Of a DNA stretch of 51,597 nucleotides, positions 1 through 8,266 are shown piece after piece. The stretch's first letter is position 1, and each line of letters opens with the position of its first letter. Below the pieces are notes generated by a model. That model ran no database searches. It saw only the letters and a program-made list of their open reading frames with translations, and was not told the origin of the DNA. This stretch comes from Kyrpidia sp. (GTDB taxonomy: Bacteria > Bacillota > Bacilli > Kyrpidiales > Kyrpidiaceae): NCBI GenBank assembly GCA_029960885.1, contig JASBVV010000008.1, positions 1 to 51,597 on the forward strand. The letters run 5' to 3'. The position numbers and the translations under genes are program-made.

Positions 1-67
1 GAACGATCATCATTCCCTTTCCGAAGAGGCTACGCTCGAAAGGGGACGGGGGAGGTGAAACATCTCC

Positions 68-637
68 GTGTGGGGAATCGTTGCAGCGGTGGCGGTGATG
101 GTCGGCATTCCCGCCGGATTGACCGTGCACGGGGCGTTGTGCCGGCCGCGGCCTGCGGATGCGATTGTCATCCTCGGGGCGAAAACCCGGGGAACGGAGC
201 CCGGGGCCGCGCTCAAAGCCCGGCTGGACGCGGGACTTCATCTGTACCGGCTCGGGTACGCTCCCCGGATTATCGCCAGCGGCGGACAGCGGCGGCCGGG
301 AGCTCCCAGCGAGGCCGACGTCATGGCGGCGTATCTGGTGAAGCGGGGGGTCTCGCCCGGCGTCGTGATTCTCGAGGATGCCTCCTCGGATACGGTGGAA
401 AATCTGCTCTTCTCCAGCCGGCTCATGAAAGTTCGGGGGTGGCGACGGGCCGTGGTGGTGACCAGTGCCTATCATCTTCCCCGGGCGCTGTGGCTGGCCC
501 GGTTGGCGGGGTTGGACGCCACGGGCTATGCGCCTCCTACGGCGCATTTCTTTCGCACCTGGGCGTACGCGCTGCGGGAGATTCCCGCTTTCTGGCGGTC
601 CTATCGAAAGTGGAGATGGTTGCAGGGGCCGGGATAG
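68..637 (+). CDS. YdcF family (DUF218) protein
   Basis: A 189-residue membrane-anchored protein of the YdcF/SanA (DUF218) family, whose members act in the envelope but mostly have no known substrate. One hydrophobic segment covers residues 3-21. The DUF218 core follows: DAIVILGAK at 31-39, the SGG region with SEAD at 71-84, EDASSDTVENL at 103-113, and SAYHLPRAL at 133-141, where the family carries its conserved Tyr-His. The GTG start lies 10 bases after a GGAGGTG ribosome site at 51-57. It is shorter than some YdcF proteins but looks complete. The family is clear; the reaction is unknown. Confidence 0.8.
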   Translation: MWGIVAAVAVMVGIPAGLTVHGALCRPRPADAIVILGAKTRGTEPGAALKARLDAGLHLYRLGYAPRIIASGGQRRPGAPSEADVMAAYLVKRGVSPGVVILEDASSDTVENLLFSSRLMKVRGWRRAVVVTSAYHLPRALWLARLAGLDATGYAPPTAHFFRTWAYALREIPAFWRSYRKWRWLQGPG

Positions 638-649
638 GGTCGGTATAAT
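620..649 (+). promoter_or_regulatory. Candidate sigma-A promoter for ywhD-speA
   Basis: A perfect TATAAT (644-649) follows TTGCAG (620-625) with an 18-base spacer. It overlaps the end of the upstream gene and sits 75 bases before ywhD. Confidence 0.6.
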
Positions 650-724
650 ACAATGAACGCGTTTGTATGTTGTGGGTCGGCGACGCTATGATGACGCAGC
701 GGTGCCGCAAAAGGAGGGAGCCCG

Positions 725-1189
725 GTGGAAGAGCTGGAGTTGACCGGACAACCGCGCCACAGGACGCCGGAAGAACTCAGCGGCTTGACGGCGGTGCTCA
801 TGGACGGGGAGGACGTCTACGTCGACCGCGGAGCCCTTCATGCCAAGAGCCGGGTGGAGCGCGGCGTGGCGTTTTCGGACGATCCGTCCCGGCGCGGACG
901 GGGGCGCCGGGTTGCGCTGGTGTGGGTGTCCCTCGGCCGGAATGCCGAGCACAAGCCCTGTATTCACGGGTTGGCCGCTTGTGAAATGTGGGTGGACGGG
1001 GAAGCGAAGACAGGGTTTAAACGCCTGGCCGAACACGTCAATCAGATGGAGCGGGCCGTCAAAGGAAGGGTTGACCTGGATGTCTTGACCCCCGACGAGA
1101 AGCGGCGATTGGCCGCGTTTTTCGCCGCGGAACACCGGGACGTCTGGGAGGCCGCCCCGGCGGCCGTCAGGGATGCGCTGCCGACATGA
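725..1189 (+). CDS. ywhD: YwhD family protein
   Basis: A 154-residue soluble protein matching the Bacillus YwhD family, which has no assigned activity. Family blocks visible are VDRGALHAKSRVERGV (33-48), ACEMWVD (85-91) and HVNQMERAVKGRV (104-116). The GTG start is preceded by AAAGGAGGGAG at 709-720. The stop codon overlaps the speA start by four bases (ATGA), so the two are probably translationally coupled. No signal peptide or membrane segment is seen. Confidence 0.8.
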   Translation: MEELELTGQPRHRTPEELSGLTAVLMDGEDVYVDRGALHAKSRVERGVAFSDDPSRRGRGRRVALVWVSLGRNAEHKPCIHGLAACEMWVDGEAKTGFKRLAEHVNQMERAVKGRVDLDVLTPDEKRRLAAFFAAEHRDVWEAAPAAVRDALPT

Positions 1190-2685
1190 ACGAAAAGAGC
1201 GCTGCGCCGGACCAAATGAAGACACCGCTTTTTACCACCCTGGTGGAACACGCCCGGCGCCGGCCGGTTCAATTTCATATTCCCGGACACAAGGCGGGAG
1301 CCGGGGCCGATCCGGAGTTTCGGGCGTTCCTCGGGGATGCCGCTTTTTCCATTGATTTGATCAACATCGCGCCCCTGGACGATCTGCACCACCCGGAGGG
1401 GGCGATCCGGGACGCCCAGCGGTTGGCGGCGGCCGCCTTTGGCGCTGACCATACATTTTTTTCCGTGCAGGGGACCAGCGGCGCCATCATGACCATGGTC
1501 ATGGCCGTCTGCGGCCCCGGAGACAAAATTCTGGTGCCGCGCAATGTCCACAAGTCGGTGATGTCGGCCATCATTCTGTCCGGAGCCCATCCGATTTTTA
1601 TGCCGCCGGAAATCGATGAGCGGATCGGAATCGCCCACGGCGTGAGTGTGTCCACCGTCAAGACCATGCTGAGCTGGCATCCCGATGCCCGGGCGGTGCT
1701 GGTGATCAATCCGACGTATTACGGGGTGGCCGCCGATCTGCGCGCCATCGTGACCCTCGCCCACGAGCGGAACATTCCCGTACTGGTGGACGAGGCGCAC
1801 GGCGCCCATATCCATTTTCACGAAGGTCTGCCGGTGTCGGCCATGGATGCCGGGGCCGACATGGCGGCCACCAGTGTGCACAAACTGGGCGGGTCTCTCA
1901 CCCAGAGTTCGGTGCTCAACGTGCGGGAAGGGCTGGTGGACCCACGGCATGTCCAGGCTGTACTCAGTCTCTTGACCACCACGTCCACCTCATATCTGTT
2001 GTTGGCCTCGCTGGACACGGCGAGACGGCAGTTGGCCGTCCGGGGACGGGGGCTGATCGACCGGGCGCTGCGGTTGGCCCGAGAGGCCCGGGAGCGGATC
2101 AACGGGATCGAAGGCTTGTATTGTTTTGGCGAGGATGCACTCAAAGGGTCTGCCGCCGTGGCGTACGATCCGACGAAGCTCACCGTATGCGTCAAGGACC
2201 TTGGGATCACCGGATACGATGCGGAACGGCTGCTGAGGGAGCGGTTCGGCATCGAAGTGGAACTGAGCGATCTGTATAACATTCTTTGCATTGTGTCCCC
2301 GGGTGACGGAGAGCGGGAAGTGCGCGCCTTGGTCGACGCCCTGGGGGTCATTGCCGGACAGTTTCGTCATCAAATTGGAAAATATCCGGTGGAGGTCAAA
2401 ACGCCCGTCATGCCCCTCCTCGCGATGACTCCCAGGGAAGCATTTTACGCCGAGACCGACACCGTCCCGCTCCAGGATTCGGTGGGCCGAATCTTCGCCG
2501 AGATGTTGATGGTCTATCCGCCGGGGATCCCGATTCTGGTGCCGGGGGAAATCGTCACCGAGGCCAGTTTGGAATATATCGCCGAACATATGAACGCGGG
2601 ATTGCCCGTTCAGGGAACGGACGATCCCGCTGTGCAGCGGGTGAAGGTGGTGCGCCGCCCCGTCGAAGAGTTGCTTCGTTTGTGA
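1186..2685 (+). CDS. speA: Arginine decarboxylase (Orn/Lys/Arg decarboxylase family)
   Basis: A PLP enzyme of fold type I, about the length of the short Bacillus SpeA (499 residues). It would convert arginine to agmatine, the first step of polyamine synthesis in the cytoplasm. IPGHKAG lies at 32-38, the cofactor-site VDEAHGAHIHFH at 201-212, and the PLP-binding lysine is expected at Lys233 in TSVHKLGG. A separate C-terminal domain follows. The start overlaps the ywhD stop and has no strong ribosome site of its own, suggesting coupled translation. A strong terminator follows. Lysine or ornithine specificity cannot be excluded from sequence alone. Confidence 0.85.
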   Translation: MNEKSAAPDQMKTPLFTTLVEHARRRPVQFHIPGHKAGAGADPEFRAFLGDAAFSIDLINIAPLDDLHHPEGAIRDAQRLAAAAFGADHTFFSVQGTSGAIMTMVMAVCGPGDKILVPRNVHKSVMSAIILSGAHPIFMPPEIDERIGIAHGVSVSTVKTMLSWHPDARAVLVINPTYYGVAADLRAIVTLAHERNIPVLVDEAHGAHIHFHEGLPVSAMDAGADMAATSVHKLGGSLTQSSVLNVREGLVDPRHVQAVLSLLTTTSTSYLLLASLDTARRQLAVRGRGLIDRALRLAREARERINGIEGLYCFGEDALKGSAAVAYDPTKLTVCVKDLGITGYDAERLLRERFGIEVELSDLYNILCIVSPGDGEREVRALVDALGVIAGQFRHQIGKYPVEVKTPVMPLLAMTPREAFYAETDTVPLQDSVGRIFAEMLMVYPPGIPILVPGEIVTEASLEYIAEHMNAGLPVQGTDDPAVQRVKVVRRPVEELLRL

Positions 2686-2702
2686 AGCCGGTATCCAACA
2701 TA

Positions 2703-2732
2703 CTCTCCAGCCCATGGCTGGGGAGTTTTTTT
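2703..2732 (+). terminator. Rho-independent terminator after speA
   Basis: A ten-base-pair stem (2703-2712 with 2716-2725, one G-T pair) closes a three-base loop and is followed by seven T residues. The ATG at 2714, a nominal upstream start for the next gene, lies in the loop and so cannot be its real start. Confidence 0.9.
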
Positions 2733-2743
2733 GTGCCATGGGG

Positions 2744-2750
2744 AATACTA
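2744..2750 (+). promoter_or_regulatory. Possible sigma-G -10 element for the ger operon
   Basis: AATACTA matches six of seven positions of the forespore sigma-G -10 consensus CATACTA and lies between the speA terminator and the first ger gene. No convincing -35 is visible, so this is weak. Confidence 0.25.
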
Positions 2751-2779
2751 CCCCTGCTGATGGAGGGGGCGATTGGGCG

Positions 2780-4759
2780 ATGGATTTCCGCCGGTGGATC
2801 AAGCGACTGTTTACAGTCGACGATTCCATTCTGGATGTCACCTTCTCCCTGGGGGAGCGGGAGGATGCGATGAAAGGCTCGGACGGGGCCCCGGGGCCGG
2901 GCCAAAGTGAAGGAACGTCCGCACCGGACCGGGGAAAAACGGGCGAGGCGGGCGAGGCGGACCGGGACCGGAACGGGGACGATGGCAAGGCCGCCAAACC
3001 TGTCGACCCCCGCAGGCCCATTCCATGGTCCCGGTGGGTTCGGAAAGAGTCCCGGGCCGAATCCGGTTCGGGCGGTGGGGAACCGGATGCAGGGGATGAT
3101 CCCATTCCCACATCCATCGATAAAGTGGAAGAGATGTTGAATCAGACCTTTACGCTGCCGCAAAACAAGGATGTCGTCGTCCGGAATCTCACCATCGGGC
3201 TTCAGGAGCCCCGCCGGGCGCTTTTGGTGTTCGTTGACGGATTGGTCGATAAGGTCGTCATCAATCATTTTATTCTGGAACCCTTGATGTTGTTGGCGTC
3301 CGTGCGCCCCGGTTCCGAATCCGCCCCGACCGGTATGGAGCAGGTTTTGCGCTCCCTGGTTCCGGGCAACCAGGTGGAGCGGGTGGCCAAGTTCCGCAAC
3401 GCCGTCAAACAAGTGCTGATGGGCAACACCCTGCTCTTTATCGAAGGGGTCGACGAGGGGCTGGCCGTCGAAACCAAAGGGTGGGATAAACGCAGTGTCT
3501 CCGACCCAAAGTCCGAACAGGTCATTCGCGGTCCCCACGAGGCGTTCACTGAAAATTTCCGGACGAACACGGCGCTGATCCGGGTGCGGCTTCGGTCCCC
3601 GCGCTTGGTGACTGAAATTCTCCAAGTCGGACAAACGACGAAAAATGACGTGGCCATTATGTACCTCAGAGGGATTGCCAACCCTAAGCTGGTGGAAGAG
3701 GTCAAACGTCGGGTCAACAGTTTGCGCGTGGATGCGCTGATCGACAGCGGCCTGTTGGAACAGTACCTGGAGGACCCGCCGAGCACGGTGGTTCCGAAAA
3801 TCCTGTCCACCGAACGTCCCGATCGGGTGGTGTCGTTTTTGGTGGAGGGCCATGTGGCGCTTTTGGTCTCGGGAAGTCCCTACGCCCTGGTGGTCCCCGT
3901 GAGCTTTTGGGCGCTGCTCCATACGCCGGAGGACGCCTATCTGCGATGGCCTTTCGGGTCTTTCATCCGGGTGATCCGTTTTGTTTCACTGCTCATCGCC
4001 GTTTTGTTACCCGGTCTGTACATCGGAGTGGCGAATTATCACCCGGAAATGCTGCCCACGGATCTCATGATGGCCATCGCCGGATCCAGGGAAAAAGTGC
4101 CCTTTCCCGTGATCGGCGAGGTGTTGATGATGGAATTGGCGATTGAGCTCATTCGGGAGGCGGGGATCCGCATTCCTTCGGTGATCGGTCCCACCATCGG
4201 CATCGTGGGAGCGCTGATTCTCGGCCAGGCGGCGGTCCAAGCGAGTATTATCAGTCCTGTGTTGGTCATCGTTGTTTCGGTGACCGCCCTGGCCTCGTTC
4301 ACCACGCCGAACTACAATCTGTCCTTTGCCGTGCGGGTGCTTCGCTTTATATTCATCGCCCTGGCCGGAGCGTTCGGATTCTACGGGATGACCTTGGGGA
4401 TTGCGGCTCTTCTGGCCAATCTCGTGAGCGCGAAATCGTTCGGTGTGCCTCTGATGTCACCGGTCGCCCCGCATCGCCACGCCAATCCCGACATTGTCAT
4501 GAGAGGGCGGGCGTATGAACAGGAGCTTCGGCCGGAGTATTTACGAACCGGGGATCCCAGGATGCAAGATCCGATCAATCGGCGTTGGGACCCTTGGAGT
4601 GCCGCCATGCAGTCCGATGAACCGAACGAAGGGGATGGGAAGGGACGGATGAACCGCGGTGAAGCGGGCGGCGGGCTCGCCGGCGGCGCCGAGGATGGCC
4701 ACAGCAGGAGCAGTGAGCCTGAGCGCCCCGGTGGGGAAGGCGGTGACACCACATCATGA
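2780..4759 (+). CDS. gerAA: Spore germinant receptor subunit A (GerAA family)
   Basis: A-subunit of a GerA-type nutrient germinant receptor in the spore inner membrane, 659 residues. A long hydrophilic N-terminal part rich in Gly, Asp and Lys (about 100 residues) precedes the cytosolic GerA domain. A membrane region of about five helices follows, then a hydrophilic tail. Family features include PPSTVVPKI, the LLPGLYIGVANYHPEMLP segment, and IGVPTIG-type turns. The ATG at 2780 is chosen because GGAGGGGG ends ten bases before it and the ATG at 2714 is in a terminator. It overlaps the B gene by four bases. The germinant cannot be told from sequence. Confidence 0.92.
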   Translation: MDFRRWIKRLFTVDDSILDVTFSLGEREDAMKGSDGAPGPGQSEGTSAPDRGKTGEAGEADRDRNGDDGKAAKPVDPRRPIPWSRWVRKESRAESGSGGGEPDAGDDPIPTSIDKVEEMLNQTFTLPQNKDVVVRNLTIGLQEPRRALLVFVDGLVDKVVINHFILEPLMLLASVRPGSESAPTGMEQVLRSLVPGNQVERVAKFRNAVKQVLMGNTLLFIEGVDEGLAVETKGWDKRSVSDPKSEQVIRGPHEAFTENFRTNTALIRVRLRSPRLVTEILQVGQTTKNDVAIMYLRGIANPKLVEEVKRRVNSLRVDALIDSGLLEQYLEDPPSTVVPKILSTERPDRVVSFLVEGHVALLVSGSPYALVVPVSFWALLHTPEDAYLRWPFGSFIRVIRFVSLLIAVLLPGLYIGVANYHPEMLPTDLMMAIAGSREKVPFPVIGEVLMMELAIELIREAGIRIPSVIGPTIGIVGALILGQAAVQASIISPVLVIVVSVTALASFTTPNYNLSFAVRVLRFIFIALAGAFGFYGMTLGIAALLANLVSAKSFGVPLMSPVAPHRHANPDIVMRGRAYEQELRPEYLRTGDPRMQDPINRRWDPWSAAMQSDEPNEGDGKGRMNRGEAGGGLAGGAEDGHSRSSEPERPGGEGGDTTS

Positions 4760-5850
4760 TGCACACGGGTTATATCGGGACCAAGGAAGCCCGAAGCTTT
4801 CTGGCCATTGTACTCAGCGCCCCGATCGCCCTGACACTGCCCCAGGATCTGGCCCTGACGGCGGGCCGGGCGGCGTGGCTGTCCACGGTCGTCGCCCTGC
4901 TGGTGGCCCTCGCGGCCTGGGGGTTGTTTTCGCGGATTGCCGAGATGGCTCCCGGTTATTCGGTGGTCCAAATGGCCGGGGTGTGGTGGGGAGCCCCGGG
5001 TCGGTGGGCTGTAGGCCTCGTTCTGTGGGGGTATTTTCTCCTGATCACGGCCCTGGTGACCCGGGCATTTGTGGAGACAGTCATCGGGACGATTTTGCCG
5101 CGAACCCCTGTGCATGTGGTGATGCTCCTGTTTATGGTGGTGACCGTCTACATGGCGTACTACGGGCTGGAAACCCTGAGCCGGCTGTCCCAACTTCTGA
5201 GCCGGGTGTTGCTGATGGGTTTTTTGCTTCTGATTCTCATGGATCTGCGGTGGATGGACGTCCGCTACCTCTATCCCCTGCTCGGTCCCGGGCTTGGGCA
5301 GGTGGTATCCGTCGGCGTGATGAAGTCGTCGTATTTCTCCGAAGTGCTCGTGCTGGGTCTCATGCTGCCCGGTCTTCGGGTCGCCCGGGATGCCCGTCGG
5401 GTGGCCCGGAGTGCCCTCTTGGTTTCGGGCGTGCTCATGATTGTGATGGTGCTGGGCTACACCATGTCTTTCCCGCCGCCTTCCGGGGCGGACAATCCGT
5501 TCCCCTTTTACCAGATGGGTCGGTTGATCTACCTCGGCCGATTCGTTCAGCGACTGGAGGCCATCTTTGATTTTCTCTGGGTCCTTTCGGCGGCGGTCTA
5601 TATGGCCGGAGGGTTGTGGGCGTCCACCCAGAGTTTGGCCCAGGCGTGTGATCTTCCGGTCTACCGGCCTTTGGTTTTTGCCATGGCGGTCTTGGTGTAC
5701 GGGATCGCCTCTCTCCCTGCGGACTATGTCCAGACCACCGAACTGACGAACGCTTACCTGCGTTCCTGGGGGTGGGTCATGCTGGTGGGGATGCCGGCGG
5801 TTCTGCGGCTGGGAGCGACATGGGGCCGGCGCGGACGGAGGGAGGGGTAA
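4756..5850 (+). CDS. gerAB: Spore germinant receptor subunit B (GerAB family)
   Basis: A 364-residue integral membrane protein of the endospore GerAB family, part of the APC transporter superfamily, with about ten hydrophobic helices. In the receptor this subunit is the one that senses the nutrient. The early GTKEARSFLAIVLSAPIALTLP stretch and the following helices fit the family. It overlaps both the A gene (ATGA) and is closely followed by the C gene, which begins two bases after its stop. Complete, with no unusual features. Confidence 0.92.
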   Translation: MMHTGYIGTKEARSFLAIVLSAPIALTLPQDLALTAGRAAWLSTVVALLVALAAWGLFSRIAEMAPGYSVVQMAGVWWGAPGRWAVGLVLWGYFLLITALVTRAFVETVIGTILPRTPVHVVMLLFMVVTVYMAYYGLETLSRLSQLLSRVLLMGFLLLILMDLRWMDVRYLYPLLGPGLGQVVSVGVMKSSYFSEVLVLGLMLPGLRVARDARRVARSALLVSGVLMIVMVLGYTMSFPPPSGADNPFPFYQMGRLIYLGRFVQRLEAIFDFLWVLSAAVYMAGGLWASTQSLAQACDLPVYRPLVFAMAVLVYGIASLPADYVQTTELTNAYLRSWGWVMLVGMPAVLRLGATWGRRGRREG

Positions 5851-5852
5851 TC

Positions 5853-7184
5853 ATGCGCCGTTGGATGGTTGCTTTCTGCGCGGGCGCTCTGCTGATGATC
5901 ACCGGATGCTGGGATCGCACGGAGCTGGAGGAAGAAGGGTTTGTACCCAGTTTTGCGGTGGACACCGGCCCGGCTCCGGGCGTGTTCATTTATACGTTCA
6001 GAATCGCCGTTCCCCAGGAAGTGGCCGGTTCTTCCGGCGGGCAGAACGGCGGCGGAGCGGGCGGCGGCGGTGACGAGACGCAAAAAGGGAGTAAAGCGGT
6101 CAGCGTGATGGCCCGAAGTTTGGGAGAAGCCATCAACCTCATAAACAGTACGGTCGAACGGCGTCTGAACTTTGTGCAGTGTCAGTATGTCTTGTTCGGG
6201 GAAGGCGCCGCCCGGCAAGGACTGTCTCCTCATATCCAAGACCTTCTCCGTTTCCGCCAGTTTCGCCGCACCGTGTTCCTCGCCGTGGTCCGGGGAAAGG
6301 CGGCGGATTCCTTCAAAGAAAACAAACCGGTGTTGGAGAGCTCCGTCACCCGCTACATTGAAGGGTTACAGAAACTGAAGGCGTTTACCGGGATGGTGCC
6401 GGTGGTGCAACTGCACACCTTTGTGAGGGCGATGGAGGGCGATTCCGAAGATCCGTTTACGTCGGTGCTGGCGATCAATGAGTCGGTGAAAGAGCAGGAT
6501 CGCCGCAAGAATTCACAGCAACAGGGCGCAAACCAAGAAACGGGCAAGGAATCGGAAAGCTCCGGGGAAAAACAGCGCAGCGACCGGGAGTTTCAAACGC
6601 CGGCGGTGACCTTTGAGGCGGGGCGGATGAGGCGGGTCGGCGGCAATCCCGAGGAGTTTCCCGGAGCTGCGGTGTTTCGCGGGGATCGGCTGGTTGATGT
6701 GTTGAGCGGGGAGGAGGCGCGCCTGCTGTTGGCTTTGCGCGGAGATCTCGCCCACGCCTTTTTTACCTTCCGGGTTCCTCAAGGCCGTTTTACCCTGGAG
6801 GTGCAACAGCATGAGGGCCGCCCCCGGATCGTGGAGGGAGCGGCCCGAGGAAAGCCGGTTTGGCAAATCGATCCCCCATTCGATGTGGATCTGGTGAGTG
6901 CCGTCGGCGCGTTTGACACCCGAACCCACCAGGGACTCTTGGAGTTGCGCCGTATGGCGGAGCAGCAGTTCGACGCGGAAGCGGAACGGTTGGTCGCCAA
7001 ACTGCAAAAGTGCGGATCGGATGCCTTGGGTTTGGGACTTTACGCGCGGCGCGGGTTTTTGACCGACGCCGAGTGGCGGGCATATGGGTGGCGGGACCGG
7101 TACGAAGAAATTCAGGTCCAGGTTCGGAGCCGTTTTGTCATACGCCGGATCGGCAATCAGTTGGTATCGTCCGGGGCTCGTTGA
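5853..7184 (+). CDS. gerAC: Spore germinant receptor subunit C lipoprotein (GerAC family)
   Basis: A lipoprotein of 443 residues, the outer-facing C subunit of the germinant receptor. The signal peptide ends in the lipobox ITGC, followed at once by the family signature WDRTELEE. A Gly-rich linker and a Lys/Glu/Gln-rich stretch (around residue 215-245) separate the GerAC domains. The ATG at 5853 is preceded by GGAGGGAGGGG (5838-5847), so the longer upstream reading is rejected. It is followed 27 bases later by a small membrane gene that looks like the operon's fourth member. Confidence 0.92.
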   Translation: MRRWMVAFCAGALLMITGCWDRTELEEEGFVPSFAVDTGPAPGVFIYTFRIAVPQEVAGSSGGQNGGGAGGGGDETQKGSKAVSVMARSLGEAINLINSTVERRLNFVQCQYVLFGEGAARQGLSPHIQDLLRFRQFRRTVFLAVVRGKAADSFKENKPVLESSVTRYIEGLQKLKAFTGMVPVVQLHTFVRAMEGDSEDPFTSVLAINESVKEQDRRKNSQQQGANQETGKESESSGEKQRSDREFQTPAVTFEAGRMRRVGGNPEEFPGAAVFRGDRLVDVLSGEEARLLLALRGDLAHAFFTFRVPQGRFTLEVQQHEGRPRIVEGAARGKPVWQIDPPFDVDLVSAVGAFDTRTHQGLLELRRMAEQQFDAEAERLVAKLQKCGSDALGLGLYARRGFLTDAEWRAYGWRDRYEEIQVQVRSRFVIRRIGNQLVSSGAR

Positions 7185-7211
7185 GCCGACGGAATCAAGG
7201 GGGAAGTTTCC

Positions 7212-7388
7212 ATGGTGTTGAAGTGGCTGATTGCGGCCGTTTTGCCCTTGGGTGTATTCATTTACACCGTCAATCTCGGCCGTTGGCTGTGGCGACGCGG
7301 CCTGCGCGCCGGGGCTGTGAGTTCGATTCTGGTGGCGCTGCTCGGATGGGCCCTGTCGGTCCTGGGTGCGTGGCGTCCCTGGGAGTAG
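7212..7388 (+). CDS. Small two-helix protein, putative germinant receptor D subunit
   Basis: A 58-residue ORF starting MVLKWLIAAVLP, with hydrophobic segments at about residues 5-19 and 36-53 separated by a short basic stretch (RWLWRRGLR). AAGGGGGAAG lies eight bases before the ATG, and the gene follows gerAC by 27 bases on the same strand. Some GerA-type operons carry a fourth gene for a small two-helix D subunit; size, topology and place fit that class. The amino-acid sequence alone is too short to prove homology. The ytaF gene ends six bases downstream on the other strand. Confidence 0.6.
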   Translation: MVLKWLIAAVLPLGVFIYTVNLGRWLWRRGLRAGAVSSILVALLGWALSVLGAWRPWE

Positions 7389-7394
7389 CGCCGT

Positions 7395-8024
7395 TTACGC
7401 GAGACATTCGTACAGTCCCAGGGCGACCAGAAGGAACCCTGAGATCAGATGAGAATACCGCCCAAACCATTGTTGACCGGCGTAGCGACCGAGACGGACT
7501 CCCAGGTCGGTGAGGACGTAGCTGAATACCGCGGTGAGAATCACGATCCCCGCTGCGGAGAATCCGGTCAGGCCCGCCGCAAATCCGCCCGCCAGACAGT
7601 TCAACCCCAGTGCAATGCCCAGCAGGAGCGCCTCCTTCCAGGAGATCGCTCCGCTTTTGTCGGTGTCGGCGGAGGAGGGCGTGCGAAAAACGTCGCGGAG
7701 GAAAGTGGAAGTCCTGCGCCCGTCCTGGTCCGTCGGCCGGTTCGGCGTGTCGGATGACGGATTCTGTCCGCCGGACCATGCCACCCAGGCGCCGATAACG
7801 ACGATCAACATCCCTCCGAGAAGATTGGCCATCCGCTGGGGCAGAATCAGTGCCACGGTGCGGCCGCCGCAGGCGGCGACCGCGGTGGCCAGAGCGGCCA
7901 CCCCGGCAATGAGGGCGTTGGATGTCCAGGGCAGTCTCACCCGTTTGAGCCCCAGGCCCACGCCGATGCCGAGGTTGTCGAGATTGGACGCCAGTGCCAG
8001 CACCAAGAGTGTGATCCATTGCAC
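7395..8024 (-). CDS. ytaF: Sporulation membrane protein YtaF (MntP-like)
   Basis: A membrane protein of about 209 residues in the MntP/YtaF family, with about six helices and the family motif SNLDNLGIGVGLG near the N terminus, repeated in degenerate form in the second half (LGLNCLAGGFAAGL). MntP relatives export manganese; YtaF is a sporulation gene in Bacillus with no proven substrate. The GTG start at 8024 is chosen because AAAAGGGGGC lies six to seven bases upstream; a longer N terminus would add a hydrophilic, Pro-rich extension unlike the family. It converges on the ger operon with a six-base gap. Confidence 0.82.
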   Translation of the reverse strand: MQWITLLVLALASNLDNLGIGVGLGLKRVRLPWTSNALIAGVAALATAVAACGGRTVALILPQRMANLLGGMLIVVIGAWVAWSGGQNPSSDTPNRPTDQDGRRTSTFLRDVFRTPSSADTDKSGAISWKEALLLGIALGLNCLAGGFAAGLTGFSAAGIVILTAVFSYVLTDLGVRLGRYAGQQWFGRYSHLISGFLLVALGLYECLA

Positions 8025-8266
8025 GGGAAGGCCCCCTTTTTGGGTCTCTGCCCACAACATATGCGGGGGCGGACCGGACGGTTCCGGCATTCAATTCTCC
8101 GGGGCCCGTTCCGGCGGCAGAGGGGGTTTGTGCGTGATCCGGTCGGTCTGTGAAACCCGTCCGTCGGGATGTTCGGACCCGGCTCGACGGGGAATGGGTT
8201 CGGTGGTAACCTGGATGCAGGGCTTGGTCTTGATGGAAAAGTCCGGCCGCGGGGGAGACGTGGGCG

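Noticed and set aside
2714-2779. N-terminal extension of gerAA from ATG 2714
   Set aside because: That ATG is in the loop of the speA terminator and lacks a ribosome site.
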